A DNA stretch of 64,000 nt. It comes from Gammaproteobacteria bacterium (GTDB lineage Bacteria; Pseudomonadota; Gammaproteobacteria; Pseudomonadales; Pseudohongiellaceae). The stretch spans positions 1 through 64,000 of the forward strand of contig JAHEHN010000001.1 of the NCBI GenBank assembly GCA_024644515.1, read 5' to 3'. The notes under the pieces are model-generated. The model was not told the origin of the DNA and did no database searches. It saw only the letters and a program-made list of their open reading frames with translations. A program made the position numbers and the translations under genes. The number at the start of each line of letters is the position of its first letter. Position 1 is the stretch's first letter. Below, piece by piece: positions 35,623 to 45,814 of this stretch.

Positions 35623-37752
35623 GTGTCAGCAGAATTAGTGTCCAAGCCTAACGCCCATCAAGTCCTGCAAACGGTCTTTGGTTACGAATCTTTTCGTAAT
35701 CAGCAGGAAGCCGTGATTGAGCAGATCCTCGGTGGCGGCGATGCCCTGGTATTAATGCCCACCGGCGGTGGCAAATCCCTGTGCTTTCAGGTGCCTGCAT
35801 TGCTTATGCAGGGCACGGCCATTGTTATCTCCCCTCTGATTGCACTGATGCAGGATCAGGTGATGGCACTGCGCCAGTTCGGTATTAAATCGGCTTTTAT
35901 AAATTCCAGCTTGAGCGCAGAAGAAGTGGCCCAGGTTGAAAGTGATTTAATTAGTGGTGAACTGGATTTACTTTACGTGGCGCCGGAACGTCTGATGATG
36001 CCGCGCATGTTGTCGCTACTTGCACAGACAAAAATCTCCCTGTTTGCCATTGATGAGGCCCATTGTGTCTCCCAGTGGGGCCATGACTTCAGGCCTGAAT
36101 ATATCCAGTTGTCTGTTTTGCACGAACGTTTTCCTGCTGTCCCGCGTATTGCCTTGACGGCAACAGCAGATGAAAGCACCCGCGCCGAGATTATTCAGCG
36201 CCTGGCACTGGATCAGGCGCAGGTTTTCAATGACGGCTTTGATCGTCCCAATATTCAATATCGCATCAATGAAAACCAGGGTAATGCGCGCGATCATTTG
36301 TTACGTTTCATTCTGAATGAGCATGAGGGCGATACCGGCATTGTGTACTGCCTGTCACGCAAGCGGGTGGATCAGATTGCCCAGTGGCTGGAAGCCAAGG
36401 GCTTGAAGGCGCTGCCTTACCATGCCGGGATGAGCAATGAATTGCGCCAGCATCATCAGGAACGTTTCCTGCGCGAAGAAGGCGTGATCATTGTCGCGAC
36501 CATTGCTTTTGGAATGGGCATTGATAAACCGGATGTGCGTTTTGTGGCACATCTGAATTTGCCAAAAAGTATTGAAGGCTATTATCAGGAAACCGGTCGT
36601 GCTGGCCGTGATGGTTTGCCAGCAAATACCTGGATGTCCTATGGCCTGCAGGATGTAATCATGCTGAGGCAAATCCAGCAGGGCTCAGCCGGCTCCGAAA
36701 ATTACAAACGTATTGAGGGCCATAAGCTGGATGCCATGCTTGGCCTGTGTGAAATCATTTCCTGCCGACGGCAGGCATTGCTGCGCTATTTTGGAGACGA
36801 AATGGACGCGCCCTGCGGGAATTGTGACAACTGCCTTAATCCACCTGAAACCTGGGACGCTACCGAAGCTGCACAAAAGGCAATCTCCTGCGTGCATCGC
36901 ACGGGACAGCGTTTCGGCGTGAAGTATTTAGTGGATGTATTGTTGGGGAAGGACGACGAGCGCATTATGCAGTTTGATCATCACAAGGTGTCCACCTTTG
37001 GTATTGGTACCGAGCTGGATGCTAAAGAATGGAGCACCCTTTATCGGCAGCTTATCGCCAGCGGATACCTGAAAGTAGATTTTGAGCGGCATGGCAGTAT
37101 TCGGCTTACCGAAGCGGCGCGACCGATTCTAAAAGGAGAACAAAAACTCACCCTGCGCAAAATGCTTAAAAGCAGTAAGACAAAACAGCGTAAATTCCAC
37201 AGCTTTTCCGTTACGGCCAATAATGAGTTATGGGAGGCCTTGCGCGGCCATCGTATGGCACTGGCCGAAGAGCAGGGTGTACCGGCGTATGTGATCTTTC
37301 ATGATGCGACTCTGGCTGAAATGACTGAGCGCCAGCCGCAGACGCTGGAGCAGTTAAGTAAGATTACCGGAGTGGGGGAGAGAAAACTGGAAGCCTATGG
37401 TGAAAGTTTCCTTGCAGTGATTTTCTCTAATTCGGCTTCAGAAAAGCTTGTTGATAAGAGTGAGACGGTTGCAGAAACTATTGATTTTCTCGCTCAGAAA
37501 TTAAGCCCGGAAGAAATAGCGGGCAGACGTAATCTGACACTTTCAACCATCTATAAACACCTTTCCCTGGGGATTGAAGCAGGCAAGGTGAAGCTTGCTG
37601 ATGCCGTAAGACTTGAAGAAGATGAAATCAAAGTGATCCGATTTGCCTTTGAGCAGAATGACGACGGTAAACTCAAGTCTGTATATGAGGCGCTTGAGGG
37701 CGAATACGATTACGGCGTGTTGGGATGTGTGCGTGCATCATTGGGAAATTAG
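35623..37752 (+). CDS. recQ: ATP-dependent DNA helicase RecQ
   Basis: A 3'-5' DNA helicase of 709 residues in recombination and fork repair. Walker [11 protein letters not shown] (Lys51), DEAH in [29 protein letters not shown] and the RAGRDG motif VI mark the helicase core. A zinc-binding RQC segment ([12 protein letters not shown]...CGNCDNC) follows, then winged helix, HRDC ([21 protein letters not shown] to [13 protein letters not shown]). The last ~90 residues add a helix-turn-helix ([21 protein letters not shown]), which E. coli RecQ (about 610 residues) lacks. The start is a GTG with GGAAGA just upstream; no ATG fits. Confidence 0.95.
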   Translation: MSAELVSKPNAHQVLQTVFGYESFRNQQEAVIEQILGGGDALVLMPTGGGKSLCFQVPALLMQGTAIVISPLIALMQDQVMALRQFGIKSAFINSSLSAEEVAQVESDLISGELDLLYVAPERLMMPRMLSLLAQTKISLFAIDEAHCVSQWGHDFRPEYIQLSVLHERFPAVPRIALTATADESTRAEIIQRLALDQAQVFNDGFDRPNIQYRINENQGNARDHLLRFILNEHEGDTGIVYCLSRKRVDQIAQWLEAKGLKALPYHAGMSNELRQHHQERFLREEGVIIVATIAFGMGIDKPDVRFVAHLNLPKSIEGYYQETGRAGRDGLPANTWMSYGLQDVIMLRQIQQGSAGSENYKRIEGHKLDAMLGLCEIISCRRQALLRYFGDEMDAPCGNCDNCLNPPETWDATEAAQKAISCVHRTGQRFGVKYLVDVLLGKDDERIMQFDHHKVSTFGIGTELDAKEWSTLYRQLIASGYLKVDFERHGSIRLTEAARPILKGEQKLTLRKMLKSSKTKQRKFHSFSVTANNELWEALRGHRMALAEEQGVPAYVIFHDATLAEMTERQPQTLEQLSKITGVGERKLEAYGESFLAVIFSNSASEKLVDKSETVAETIDFLAQKLSPEEIAGRRNLTLSTIYKHLSLGIEAGKVKLADAVRLEEDEIKVIRFAFEQNDDGKLKSVYEALEGEYDYGVLGCVRASLGN

Positions 37753-37787
37753 TTTTTTGACGAAAATGCTTTTTCAAGAGATAAAAA

Positions 37788-37819
37788 AATCCGGAACAGA
37801 TGATTATCTGCCCCGGATT
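37788..37819 (-). terminator. Rho-independent terminator of the decayed TonB-dependent receptor
   Basis: AATCCGG (37788-37794) pairs with CCGGATT (37813-37819), with an inner CAGAT/ATCTG stem and GATT loop. On the minus strand a run of seven U residues follows. It lies 27 nt beyond the stop of the receptor remnant, so it is the remnant's own terminator left behind; it lacks a U-run in the recQ direction. Confidence 0.75.
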
Positions 37820-37845
37820 ATCAGATGATTGAAGCATTCGGATCT

Positions 37846-38180
37846 TTAGAAATTATAAGCGGCCCCTAAAGAAAAGAAAGCGCCATTAAATCCAAAAGGG
37901 GCAGAACGACGGGAATATTGGAAGACTCCCGAACTATCCATAATAAGATTTCCACCCGGACCATTTTCAATAGCCCCTGTGCGTGAGTTGCCAATGAGGA
38001 TGTCATCGGGTGTCACATCGAAAATATTGTTGCCGGCAAACATCAGCGTCAAGCCATTCTCCAGCTGGTAGGAGATACTTAGATCAGTGACTATATATTG
38101 TCATAATTGCTTGTTTGGAACTGCGCCTGATTTTCCGGGTTCAGTTCCTGTTTTTTAAAGCATAGAATAGCTAATCTAGG
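37846..38180 (-). pseudogene. C-terminal remnant of a TonB-dependent receptor
   Basis: Minus-strand translation gives the end of a TonB-dependent outer-membrane receptor: QFQTSNYDNIVTDLSISY, then GLTLMFAGNNIFDVTPDDI, and SRRSAPFGFNGAFFSL, ending AAYNF. The frame changes at an ATATATA run near 38092-38097; deleting one TA unit joins the two parts exactly. Nothing recognisable lies upstream of about 38180, where the frame meets a stop, so only the last ~105 codons remain. It is a true fragment, since the plug and most of the barrel are missing. Confidence 0.8.
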
Positions 38181-38263
38181 TTAATCGGGAGCTTGTAAGC
38201 GATAATGCTGCTTTGTAATTGTGTTATCGCTTTTTTGAGTCTTCCCTAGCAAAGAGTCACTAC

Positions 38264-39616
38264 ATGTCAGCTTCCTTTATTCTCAACCTGATTATTTTTG
38301 CGGCGCTATTTTTTATGCTGGTTTGGCTGGGCAAGGGCGAATCCAGCCTTTCACGTCGGGTACTTATCGGTCTGATGGCAGGTAGTCTGTTTGGATTTTA
38401 TCTACAGCTGGTTTTCGGCTTTGATACAGCGGTGGTTCAGTCAACGCTGGAATGGACCAATGTCATCGGTAATGTTTATGTCAATCTCTTACTTCTGATC
38501 ATCATGCCGCTGATACTTATCACCATGATTGCCGCGGTGCTCAAGGTTGAGGAAATTAAATCCCTCGGTAGTATCGGTGGTACCGTGGTTGGTATGTTGA
38601 TTCTTACGACCATGATCGCTGCCTTGCTGGGCATACTCATGGCGACTGTCTTTGGCCTTAATGCGGGTGACCTTAATATCGGTGTGCAGGAAATGGCTAA
38701 AGCCGAGGAACTGGCATTGCGCCAGGTAAGTGTTGCTGATCTTACCATTGCTGAGTTAATTGTAAGTTTTGTCCCCAGTAATATTTTCCAGGATCTCAGT
38801 GGTGGTCGCGATGTTTCGATTATTGCCGTGGTAATTTTTGGCTTACTCTTTGGCATAGCAGCCTTATTGGTGTCTGAAGAAAATCAGACTCATGGCGAAC
38901 GTATCCGTAGTTTTGTTGATACTACACAGGCTGTAGTGATGAGATTCGTTAAGCTGGTAATCAATCTGACGCCTTACGGTGTGCTGGCCCTGATGACCCG
39001 GGTTATCGCAGGTTCCGATGGTAATGCCATTCTGACCTTGATCAGTTTTGTGATTGCTTCATATATTGCTATTGTCATTATGTTTGGTGTTCATACCATC
39101 ATTCTTGGCTTGATTGGCACCAATGTTCCGAGTTATTTCAGGAAAGTATGGCCGGTACTGACCTTTGCTTTTGCCACCCGCAGCTCTGCCGCGTCTATTC
39201 CCCTAAGTATTCGAGCACAAATAGAAGAGTTAAAGATTCCTGCGCCGATAGCCAATATTGCCGCTTCTTTTGGTGCCACCATTGGGCAGAATGGTTGCGC
39301 CGGTATTTATCCTGCGATGCTTGCTGTGATGGTGGCGCCCAACATGGGGGTGGAAATCGATGTCGGATTTATTGCGAGTTTGCTGCTGATCATTGCGATT
39401 GGTTCATTCGGTATTGCTGGCGTAGGAGGAGGGGCAACCAATGCAGCACTGGTGGTACTGCCGGCAATGGGTTTTCCGGTTACCGTCGTTGCGCTGCTGA
39501 TCTCAATCGAACCCCTAATTGATATGGCTCGTACCGCTCTGAACGTGAATGGAGCAATCACTGCGGGCATGGTTACTAAACGTTTGCTGGGCCGTAAGGC
39601 TGCCGTTGCAACGTAA
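38264..39616 (+). CDS. Dicarboxylate/amino acid:cation symporter, TcyP-like
   Basis: A sodium/proton symporter of the DAACS family (450 residues, inner membrane, eight or more hydrophobic spans). The N-terminus (LNLIIFAALFFMLVWL, then SSLSRRVLIGLMAGSLFGF) is close to the E. coli L-cystine transporter TcyP (YdjN). Substrate-site regions are AFATRSSAASIPLSI and GATIGQNGCAGIYPAML; the GVGGGATNAALVVLP segment is also typical. L-cystine is the most likely substrate but dicarboxylates are not excluded. The ATG at 38264 is used rather than the upstream alternative at 38219. Confidence 0.88.
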   Translation: MSASFILNLIIFAALFFMLVWLGKGESSLSRRVLIGLMAGSLFGFYLQLVFGFDTAVVQSTLEWTNVIGNVYVNLLLLIIMPLILITMIAAVLKVEEIKSLGSIGGTVVGMLILTTMIAALLGILMATVFGLNAGDLNIGVQEMAKAEELALRQVSVADLTIAELIVSFVPSNIFQDLSGGRDVSIIAVVIFGLLFGIAALLVSEENQTHGERIRSFVDTTQAVVMRFVKLVINLTPYGVLALMTRVIAGSDGNAILTLISFVIASYIAIVIMFGVHTIILGLIGTNVPSYFRKVWPVLTFAFATRSSAASIPLSIRAQIEELKIPAPIANIAASFGATIGQNGCAGIYPAMLAVMVAPNMGVEIDVGFIASLLLIIAIGSFGIAGVGGGATNAALVVLPAMGFPVTVVALLISIEPLIDMARTALNVNGAITAGMVTKRLLGRKAAVAT

Positions 39617-39667
39617 TAATTTGTCAATCAGGCAAGCAAAGCGGTCATTAGCATCGGTTTGTACAAC

Positions 39668-40363
39668 TTAAAAGCTGTGAATCAGATTTAACTGGTATTG
39701 CCCCTTGCCGAAGTTTTTGCTTTCCTGCCACATATAACCAAACTGCAAACGCAGATTATCCTGCACGCTATAACCTAGTGCGGCATAGGCACGATTTCTG
39801 TCGAAGTAATCCACTTCACGATTATTGCCGATATCCCGGTTCAGATTAACAAAAAGCTCGTTGTATAAAGACAGATACAAGGCGCCCTGTTCCAGATTAT
39901 CTTTATTGAATGGATAGTTCAGGCCAAGAAAATATCGAAAGCGGCTACGAAAATCCTGCCCCTCTACCCAGCGCTGTTCAAGTCTGAAGCGGTGAGTGAA
40001 TAGCCATTTATTGCCAAGTCGCTGGTTGCCAAGGGCCTCCTGGTAAAACCTGCTTTCCTCGCTCTTGTCATTACTGGGGCCAAAAGCGCCTGAAGTGATG
40101 TGAGCATAGCCAAGAGTATATTTGAACGCGCTGCTTTGTGGTCGCCAGGTAAGTCCGCCACGGATTAGCAGCTGTTCAAGGTCCTGGGTAGTTTTCCAGT
40201 TACGGTGTTGAATATCGCCCTGCACGCCGAAACCACTTTCAGTATTTTCATGGCTCCACATATACATATACCAGGCACCTTCCTGGTTTTGATCGATTTG
40301 TGCGCTTACATTTGCGCTGAAAAAAAGGAGAAGGCCGATGGTGTTAAGTCGAAATAAATGCAT
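39668..40363 (-). CDS. DUF2490 outer-membrane-type protein
   Basis: A 231-residue exported protein, signal peptide ending VSAQ, with DUF2490 features: QEGAWYMYMWSHENT after the signal, WKTTQDLEQLLIRGGLTWRP, FTHRFRLEQRWV and a final aromatic residue (NLIHSF), consistent with a small outer-membrane beta-barrel. Function unknown. The upstream open frame to 40411 is rejected since it precedes the signal peptide. Confidence 0.78.
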   Translation of the reverse strand: MHLFRLNTIGLLLFFSANVSAQIDQNQEGAWYMYMWSHENTESGFGVQGDIQHRNWKTTQDLEQLLIRGGLTWRPQSSAFKYTLGYAHITSGAFGPSNDKSEESRFYQEALGNQRLGNKWLFTHRFRLEQRWVEGQDFRSRFRYFLGLNYPFNKDNLEQGALYLSLYNELFVNLNRDIGNNREVDYFDRNRAYAALGYSVQDNLRLQFGYMWQESKNFGKGQYQLNLIHSF

Positions 40364-40462
40364 GTTGGTATTTCCATAATCAGGCACATAACAAAGGCGA
40401 TACCGACGCATCGCCTTTGTTATGAAAGTAACAATTATGTTGTTATTGCAATACTGCTCTGC

Positions 40463-41593
40463 TTATTCAGAGAACTCGTAAACTACAAACTGTGTGCCAT
40501 CTCTGCCTTTGAAGTCCAGCTCACAATCACCCAGAGAGTCTGGCAAGGTCCAGTCAACATTTTCCTGGTATTTCAATTCGAGATTACGTCGCTCGCATCT
40601 GGCTTCAATTTCACTGACTTTTCCATCCACATTAGTGATAGTAAAAATGCGACGCACCGGATGATAGGTCCATTGATTATCAACAATTTTAGTAATTAGC
40701 TGCAATGGTTCAGGCGAATCCAGCAAGGCTTTAACCTGAGATGCCTGTTCGTGAATAGGATCGTCTTCAGCGACTTCGAATTTGTTATTGAGTTCCTCAT
40801 AGGTATTCCAGGCCAGTTGATTTTGCCGCACCGACATCGCTAACAAAAACTTTCTTTTCAGTGCCAGCTCAAGTGCATCATTGGTAAGAAAATATCTTCT
40901 ATCACCCTGTGGGCCTTCATAGGCCATGGTTGCCAGATTAACTGCATCCAATGCTTCAAACGGTTCATTTCTGGTCATAAAAATATTGGCATGCAATTCA
41001 TTGGCGATGGCATAGTCAAAAACCGTACCATAACCTTTACGCATCAGTTTATTTAACTGCTTTAACGCCTTGTCCTGATCCTGCTCGGCCAGCAGGGTAT
41101 AAATTTCGACAATACCTTCCTTGATTTCCTCCGACATGGCCAAGGGAATCTCTTCCTGGGCAGCCGTTACCGCAATTGTGGCATCAGTTGACTCATCTGA
41201 ATTTGCCGGACCACGTCCGCCTGGTCCAAATGGCGGTGGTGTAGCCGGGGCATTGGGATCAATACGCAGGGCAAATAACCATTCCTGATTATGAAAGTCT
41301 GCAGGCTCACCATCGACGGTGCCAGGCGTAAATGACCAGCCGCGGACCGTGTCACGCAGCATATTGTTTAAAAACTGGTTAGAGACGTAATCAATGAGCT
41401 CTACGTCATCAACGCTGCCATCTGCTTTAACGGTATACCTGACCTTGACGATAGCTTCTGTGCCAAAGCCCGGCATAAATCGTCCCTGCACGTTTACCGG
41501 AATCGGAGCTTCAAAAACCTGTGAAAAACTGATGTTGGAAAAAGCTGGTGATAGTAAAAGACCCGCAATAATCAATTTACCTAGAATACGCAT
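40463..41593 (-). CDS. Periplasmic protein with TonB-C-like domain
   Basis: A 376-residue exported protein, signal peptide about residues 1-25. The N-terminal half (about 26-110) has the TonB C-terminal pattern: FGTEAIVKVRYTVKADGSVDDVELID, then RDTVRGWSFTPGTVDGEPA. A Pro/Gly-rich linker (APATPPPFGPGGRG) leads to a helical, TPR-like second half. It lacks the N-terminal anchor and Pro-rich spacer of true TonB, so it is probably a soluble or outer-membrane-associated relative. It lies 234 nt downstream of the large TonB-dependent receptor gene, same strand, but after that gene's terminator. Confidence 0.72.
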   Translation of the reverse strand: MRILGKLIIAGLLLSPAFSNISFSQVFEAPIPVNVQGRFMPGFGTEAIVKVRYTVKADGSVDDVELIDYVSNQFLNNMLRDTVRGWSFTPGTVDGEPADFHNQEWLFALRIDPNAPATPPPFGPGGRGPANSDESTDATIAVTAAQEEIPLAMSEEIKEGIVEIYTLLAEQDQDKALKQLNKLMRKGYGTVFDYAIANELHANIFMTRNEPFEALDAVNLATMAYEGPQGDRRYFLTNDALELALKRKFLLAMSVRQNQLAWNTYEELNNKFEVAEDDPIHEQASQVKALLDSPEPLQLITKIVDNQWTYHPVRRIFTITNVDGKVSEIEARCERRNLELKYQENVDWTLPDSLGDCELDFKGRDGTQFVVYEFSE

Positions 41594-41773
41594 GTGCCCT
41601 CCGTCCATAATTTCTTTCGTGTTATGTTTTTATTTTTATTGTGACTTTATTGTTATTGTTTTCCTGTCGAGTTTAAAACAAGAAAAGGCGGGTCGTCTAG
41701 TTTCTCTTGATTGCAGTTGGAAAGGTTGCATATTGATACTCTTTTCTCGCGGAATTGACTTTATTTCGGGCAT

Positions 41774-41804
41774 AAAAAAACGGCGGGCTATAAAGCCCGC
41801 CGTT
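41774..41804 (-). terminator. Rho-independent terminator of the TonB-dependent receptor gene
   Basis: AACGGCGGGC (41779-41788), loop TATAAA, GCCCGCCGTT (41795-41804): a perfect 10-bp GC-rich stem. Reading on the minus strand it is followed by a run of seven U (41774-41780), 39 nt past the receptor stop. This is the strongest terminator in the window. Confidence 0.9.
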
Positions 41805-41842
41805 CTTATTGCTAGTGAACTACTAGCTAGGTACAGGTCTGC

Positions 41843-44800
41843 TTAGAAGGACGCTTTCAGTCCAATAAACATACGACGACCGAGGGTGTCATAGTAACCA
41901 CCATTGAAGCCGCCTATACCTGGAAGACTGAAGCCGTTAGGATTCTGACATCCAGGTGCATTTGCACCACACTGACCTTGCAGGTCGGTACCAACAGGGA
42001 AACCTGCTGAGCTGCCCACATTGGGTGGCTCTTCGTCGAACAGGTTGGTAATACCTGCACGCAGAGTAAAGGTTTCATTGATGGTGTAGTTCGCTGCCAG
42101 ATCGAAAATGTTGTAGCTGTCAGTTTCGATTTCAGTAGTCGGCGTATAGCTCAGGATAAGACCTTGTCCGCCGCCAGAAACACGGGCATTATTCTCGATG
42201 ATAGCTGACTGCTGTGCATAGCCAGCAGAGTAAACACCGGGAAGATGACGCCAGCGCAATGTTACGCTCCAGTTATCTCTCATGTAACTGATGTTACCGA
42301 AGAGTCTGTAGTCGTAGGAACCGCCGTTGGTACCCTGCAGGTTTGGACCCAGAGAGCCTTTCCAGTCAGTCTCTACGTCAAATGCCGCAGCGGACTGTTT
42401 GGTGACGTACTCATTCAGGAATGTCGCATTCAGGCTTAATCCCAGATTACCAGTCAAACCAAACAGCTCGTTCAGGTCACCGAACCAGTTCACACCCACA
42501 TCCAAACCGGAAGTTTCGATAGTAGCATTGTTGCTGTATGACAGTAATGTGTTGAGTGCATTACCATTTCGCTGATCACGTGGAACCAGCTGACAAGCCG
42601 CACTGGCAGCCTGTGTCGCAGCTTCTGCTGGAGAACTAACCTGGACAGCGCCGAAGCAGCCAAAGGCTGATTGGTCAATGGAGTTCAACAGAATCGCATC
42701 AGTGATTTCTACATTGTAGTAATCAAGAGAGAGATTCAGACCACGGGCCCAGGCATTGTCAAACGGTGAACGAATTACCGCACCTGCAGTCCAGGTATCA
42801 GCTGTTTCCGATTGCAATGTACGGTTACCCTGCTGAAGAACCCAGGCGAAACCGCCGCCACCACCCTGGTTGGATACGTCATCACCATTGTAGTAGTACT
42901 GCTGGGTAGCAAATGAACCTGGTCCACCCATCAGGGCTTCACAGATCAGGTAGGCGCTGTCTGCACCAGCCTGAGTCTGACCAGCGGCAAGTTCGGGAGG
43001 CTGCTCATTATCGCCAAGGATAGGATCGCCTGCGAAAGAGTTAGCACCAGCACCGTAAGGCGCGTTTGCTCTTGGAGAACATGGATCGCCGAAGTTACCA
43101 CCACCGGTGAAGACTTCCTGAGGATTCAGGAACAGCTCGCCCAGGTTAGGTGCACGAGTCGCACGGTTAAAGCCACCGCGGACTCGGGCCCAGTCATTGA
43201 TCTGCCAGTTAGCCAGAGCTTTCCAGGTAGTTTCTTCATCAACTTCATTGTAATCAGAGTAACGTGCACCAAGTTCAAGTTCCAGCATTTGAATGCCAGG
43301 AACATCGGCAATGACAGGAACCAGAGCTTCAACATAGTAGTCTTTTACGGAAGTGCTGGCATCCAGATAACCTGTTGGATAAACACCTACCACCTGATCC
43401 TGGAAGGAGAAGGAAGACTGTACATTATCAGGGATAAACTGTGCTTCGTTATCACGATCCTGATAACCAGCCGCGAAGCGAGCTTCACCGGCAGGCAGTT
43501 CAATCAGAGAACCCTGAACATTGATTTCAATAATGTCCTGCTGGTTCTGGGTACGGGTCTGCAGAGTCGCATTTACCGCATCGAAACAGTCTTGTGAAAG
43601 AGGCTGGTCGCCACCGAAGAAGGTGTCATAGAAGCCGGATTCACAAGTGAAGTCACCAGCACCAAACGCTGGGCGAATGGTAGGAATTATTTCTGCATCA
43701 TTGATGTTTGTGCCAACCGCATAAAACTGGTTACCAGTACCAGACGCACCACGACCGTAGTCAGGGTAGTTGGTTACTGTACGATAACGTGCCAGAGACA
43801 GGTTACCTTCAGCATTGTTGTAGGTGGCAGACTGACCGTGTGAGTAATAAAGCTCAGCAGTCCAGTCTTTGACCGGAAGTTCTATGTCCAGTCCAGCCTC
43901 AAACTGCCATACCTCGTTGGTGTTGTATGTACTACGTGGTGGCAGACTGAAATTGGGATTCCAGTTTGGCTGCCAGCGACCGGCAGGATCTGGCCTTGCA
44001 TTCAGCATCAAGGCAAACTCAGCTGGTACCGGGAACTGTGCGCCAGCTGCACCTGTTGGAATGAAGCTTGGATTCGGGAAGGCGCCTGGATTGGCAGCAA
44101 CCGCGTTCAGTACAGCCGGATCGGAATAATCCAGAGTCGGATCAATCGGGCTGTCAGTTGTAGGGTTGTAGCCAATATGCGTTTCCCAACCACCAATGGC
44201 GTTGGTACCAAACAAAATGGTTTCAGTCTGGCTTTCAGCGAAGGTGGTACGGGCGAAAGCAGTCACTCGATCAGTCAGATCAAACTTGCCAGAAGCAAAG
44301 AAAGACCAGCGTTCCTGAGGAGCGGCGGCAAAAGCCTGGGTGTTATTCCACTTCAGCACTTCGTTAGTGGTTTGACCACTGGCGTCCTGGTTGTTGTTTA
44401 CAACACGTTTCTGATAATCCAGAGCGCTGGTGGGGATTTTGGCGCGTGATTCACCAACTGCATTACCTGAGACAAAGACCGTGCCGTCAGGATTGAAGTT
44501 CATGTTGGGAATATTGGGTGAAAATGCCTGGAACCATGCTAGCGGGTTTTGCCCACCATAAAGCGCATTTAGCGCATTTTTGCTGGGCATGTTAGGGGCA
44601 ATAAAACCACCTGAGTTGACACCCTGCAGGAAGAAGAATGAACCAGCAGTTTGTGGATCCTGCCAGAAGTCCGTGTAGGGATCACGGTTTCTCTGGTAAG
44701 CGCCGGCCCTGTTGTAGTTCTCCAGGCCCATTACCACGTTACCGCGGCCATCGGCAAAGTTACCGCCCATGATGGCAGCAATACGGTATTCTTCACCATC

Positions 44801-45388
44801 GCTGGCATCCTGAACGCCGTACTGTGTATCAATTTCGAAACCTTCGAAATCATCACGCAGAATGAAGTTGGTTACACCACCAATGGCATCAGCACCGTAT
44901 ACCGCAGAAGCACCACCGGTAATGGTTTCAACGCGCTCTACCAGAGCGGAAGGTACACCATTCACGTCAGTTACCATCAAGGCATTGATAGGTGTTGGAC
45001 GTTTGCCATTTACCAGCACCAGGCTTCGGTTAGGACCAAAACCACGCAGTGAGATAGAGGCGATACCGACAGAGTTTACTGGAGTGATCTGAACGTCACC
45101 CTGTGTCGTAGTAGGTGAGTTAGCAGGGTTGTATTCTGGTAACTGGTTTAGATAGGACTCAATATTCAAGCCCGTCTGTGTTTCAAAGTCAGCCCTGTCG
45201 ACGGTAGTAATCGGGCTGTTGGAATCTAGGTCCCGACGAACAATTCGTGAACCTGTTACGACAATCTCTTCCAGTTCTTCATCCTGTGCGTAAACGCTGG
45301 TGGCTAGACCAGTCAGTGCCATGGCACTGATAGCGGTTGCAATAGATGCAGATAGAAGGGAACGCCCTAGATTAGGATTCTTAGACAT
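41843..45388 (-). CDS. TonB-dependent outer-membrane receptor
   Basis: A large TonB-dependent receptor of 1181 residues. Signal peptide ends VYAQ, directly followed by EELEEIVVTGSRI (TonB-box region). The plug domain (about 60-190) contains ISLRGFGPNRSLVLVNGKRP and ITGGASAVYGADAIGGVTNFILR. The barrel is long, with Gly/Asn/Pro-rich extracellular loops, and ends YDTLGRRMFIGLKASF with a terminal Phe. The ligand is unknown. It starts at ATG 45388 with a GGGGAG ribosome site; the open frame extends 41 codons upstream. Barrel style resembles nutrient receptors of marine gammaproteobacteria rather than siderophore receptors; this is impression only. Confidence 0.93.
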   Translation of the reverse strand: MSKNPNLGRSLLSASIATAISAMALTGLATSVYAQDEELEEIVVTGSRIVRRDLDSNSPITTVDRADFETQTGLNIESYLNQLPEYNPANSPTTTQGDVQITPVNSVGIASISLRGFGPNRSLVLVNGKRPTPINALMVTDVNGVPSALVERVETITGGASAVYGADAIGGVTNFILRDDFEGFEIDTQYGVQDASDGEEYRIAAIMGGNFADGRGNVVMGLENYNRAGAYQRNRDPYTDFWQDPQTAGSFFFLQGVNSGGFIAPNMPSKNALNALYGGQNPLAWFQAFSPNIPNMNFNPDGTVFVSGNAVGESRAKIPTSALDYQKRVVNNNQDASGQTTNEVLKWNNTQAFAAAPQERWSFFASGKFDLTDRVTAFARTTFAESQTETILFGTNAIGGWETHIGYNPTTDSPIDPTLDYSDPAVLNAVAANPGAFPNPSFIPTGAAGAQFPVPAEFALMLNARPDPAGRWQPNWNPNFSLPPRSTYNTNEVWQFEAGLDIELPVKDWTAELYYSHGQSATYNNAEGNLSLARYRTVTNYPDYGRGASGTGNQFYAVGTNINDAEIIPTIRPAFGAGDFTCESGFYDTFFGGDQPLSQDCFDAVNATLQTRTQNQQDIIEINVQGSLIELPAGEARFAAGYQDRDNEAQFIPDNVQSSFSFQDQVVGVYPTGYLDASTSVKDYYVEALVPVIADVPGIQMLELELGARYSDYNEVDEETTWKALANWQINDWARVRGGFNRATRAPNLGELFLNPQEVFTGGGNFGDPCSPRANAPYGAGANSFAGDPILGDNEQPPELAAGQTQAGADSAYLICEALMGGPGSFATQQYYYNGDDVSNQGGGGGFAWVLQQGNRTLQSETADTWTAGAVIRSPFDNAWARGLNLSLDYYNVEITDAILLNSIDQSAFGCFGAVQVSSPAEAATQAASAACQLVPRDQRNGNALNTLLSYSNNATIETSGLDVGVNWFGDLNELFGLTGNLGLSLNATFLNEYVTKQSAAAFDVETDWKGSLGPNLQGTNGGSYDYRLFGNISYMRDNWSVTLRWRHLPGVYSAGYAQQSAIIENNARVSGGGQGLILSYTPTTEIETDSYNIFDLAANYTINETFTLRAGITNLFDEEPPNVGSSAGFPVGTDLQGQCGANAPGCQNPNGFSLPGIGGFNGGYYDTLGRRMFIGLKASF

Positions 45389-45814
45389 GTTTCTCCCCTT
45401 TGTTTTTAGGATTACAAAAATTAATTTTAGTAATGCTAGACAGATCAGGAAATAACCACGGTGTTTTCCTCCTGAAATGAGGTTAACAACTATTTCCCGC
45501 TTGCATAGCACCCCCTAAGATAAGCCATTCAGCCTTTCAAAGTCAATGAATCAGGGACAATCTTCGGCTAATATTGGGGAAAACCCCCATAGAAAATAAT
45601 CAGAAATATCAGTCAGTTGATGATGGAATTTAAGAAAGGATTACAGCTTTGGCTGTCATTTGGTTTAACTAGCCAATCGGGTCCGGAGAATGTGGTATTC
45701 AGTAACGACTCAATTCCACCTGTAACATTGTTTATAAAAATCATAACCCCATGATTTAAAACAATAAAACCTGATTATAGAAATTGCTATATACAAGCCT
45801 GGGGCCGAGATCAA
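45389..45814. other. 426-nt gap upstream of the receptor gene
   Basis: AT-rich DNA with no convincing ORF. A short TGGGG-aaaac-CCCCA inverted repeat near 45575-45589 is present without a U-run. It should hold the promoter of the receptor gene, but I cannot place one confidently. Confidence 0.5.

Noticed and set aside
45575-45589. TGGGG-aaaac-CCCCA hairpin upstream of the receptor gene
   Set aside because: Five base pairs without a U-run or conserved context; too weak for a terminator or operator.
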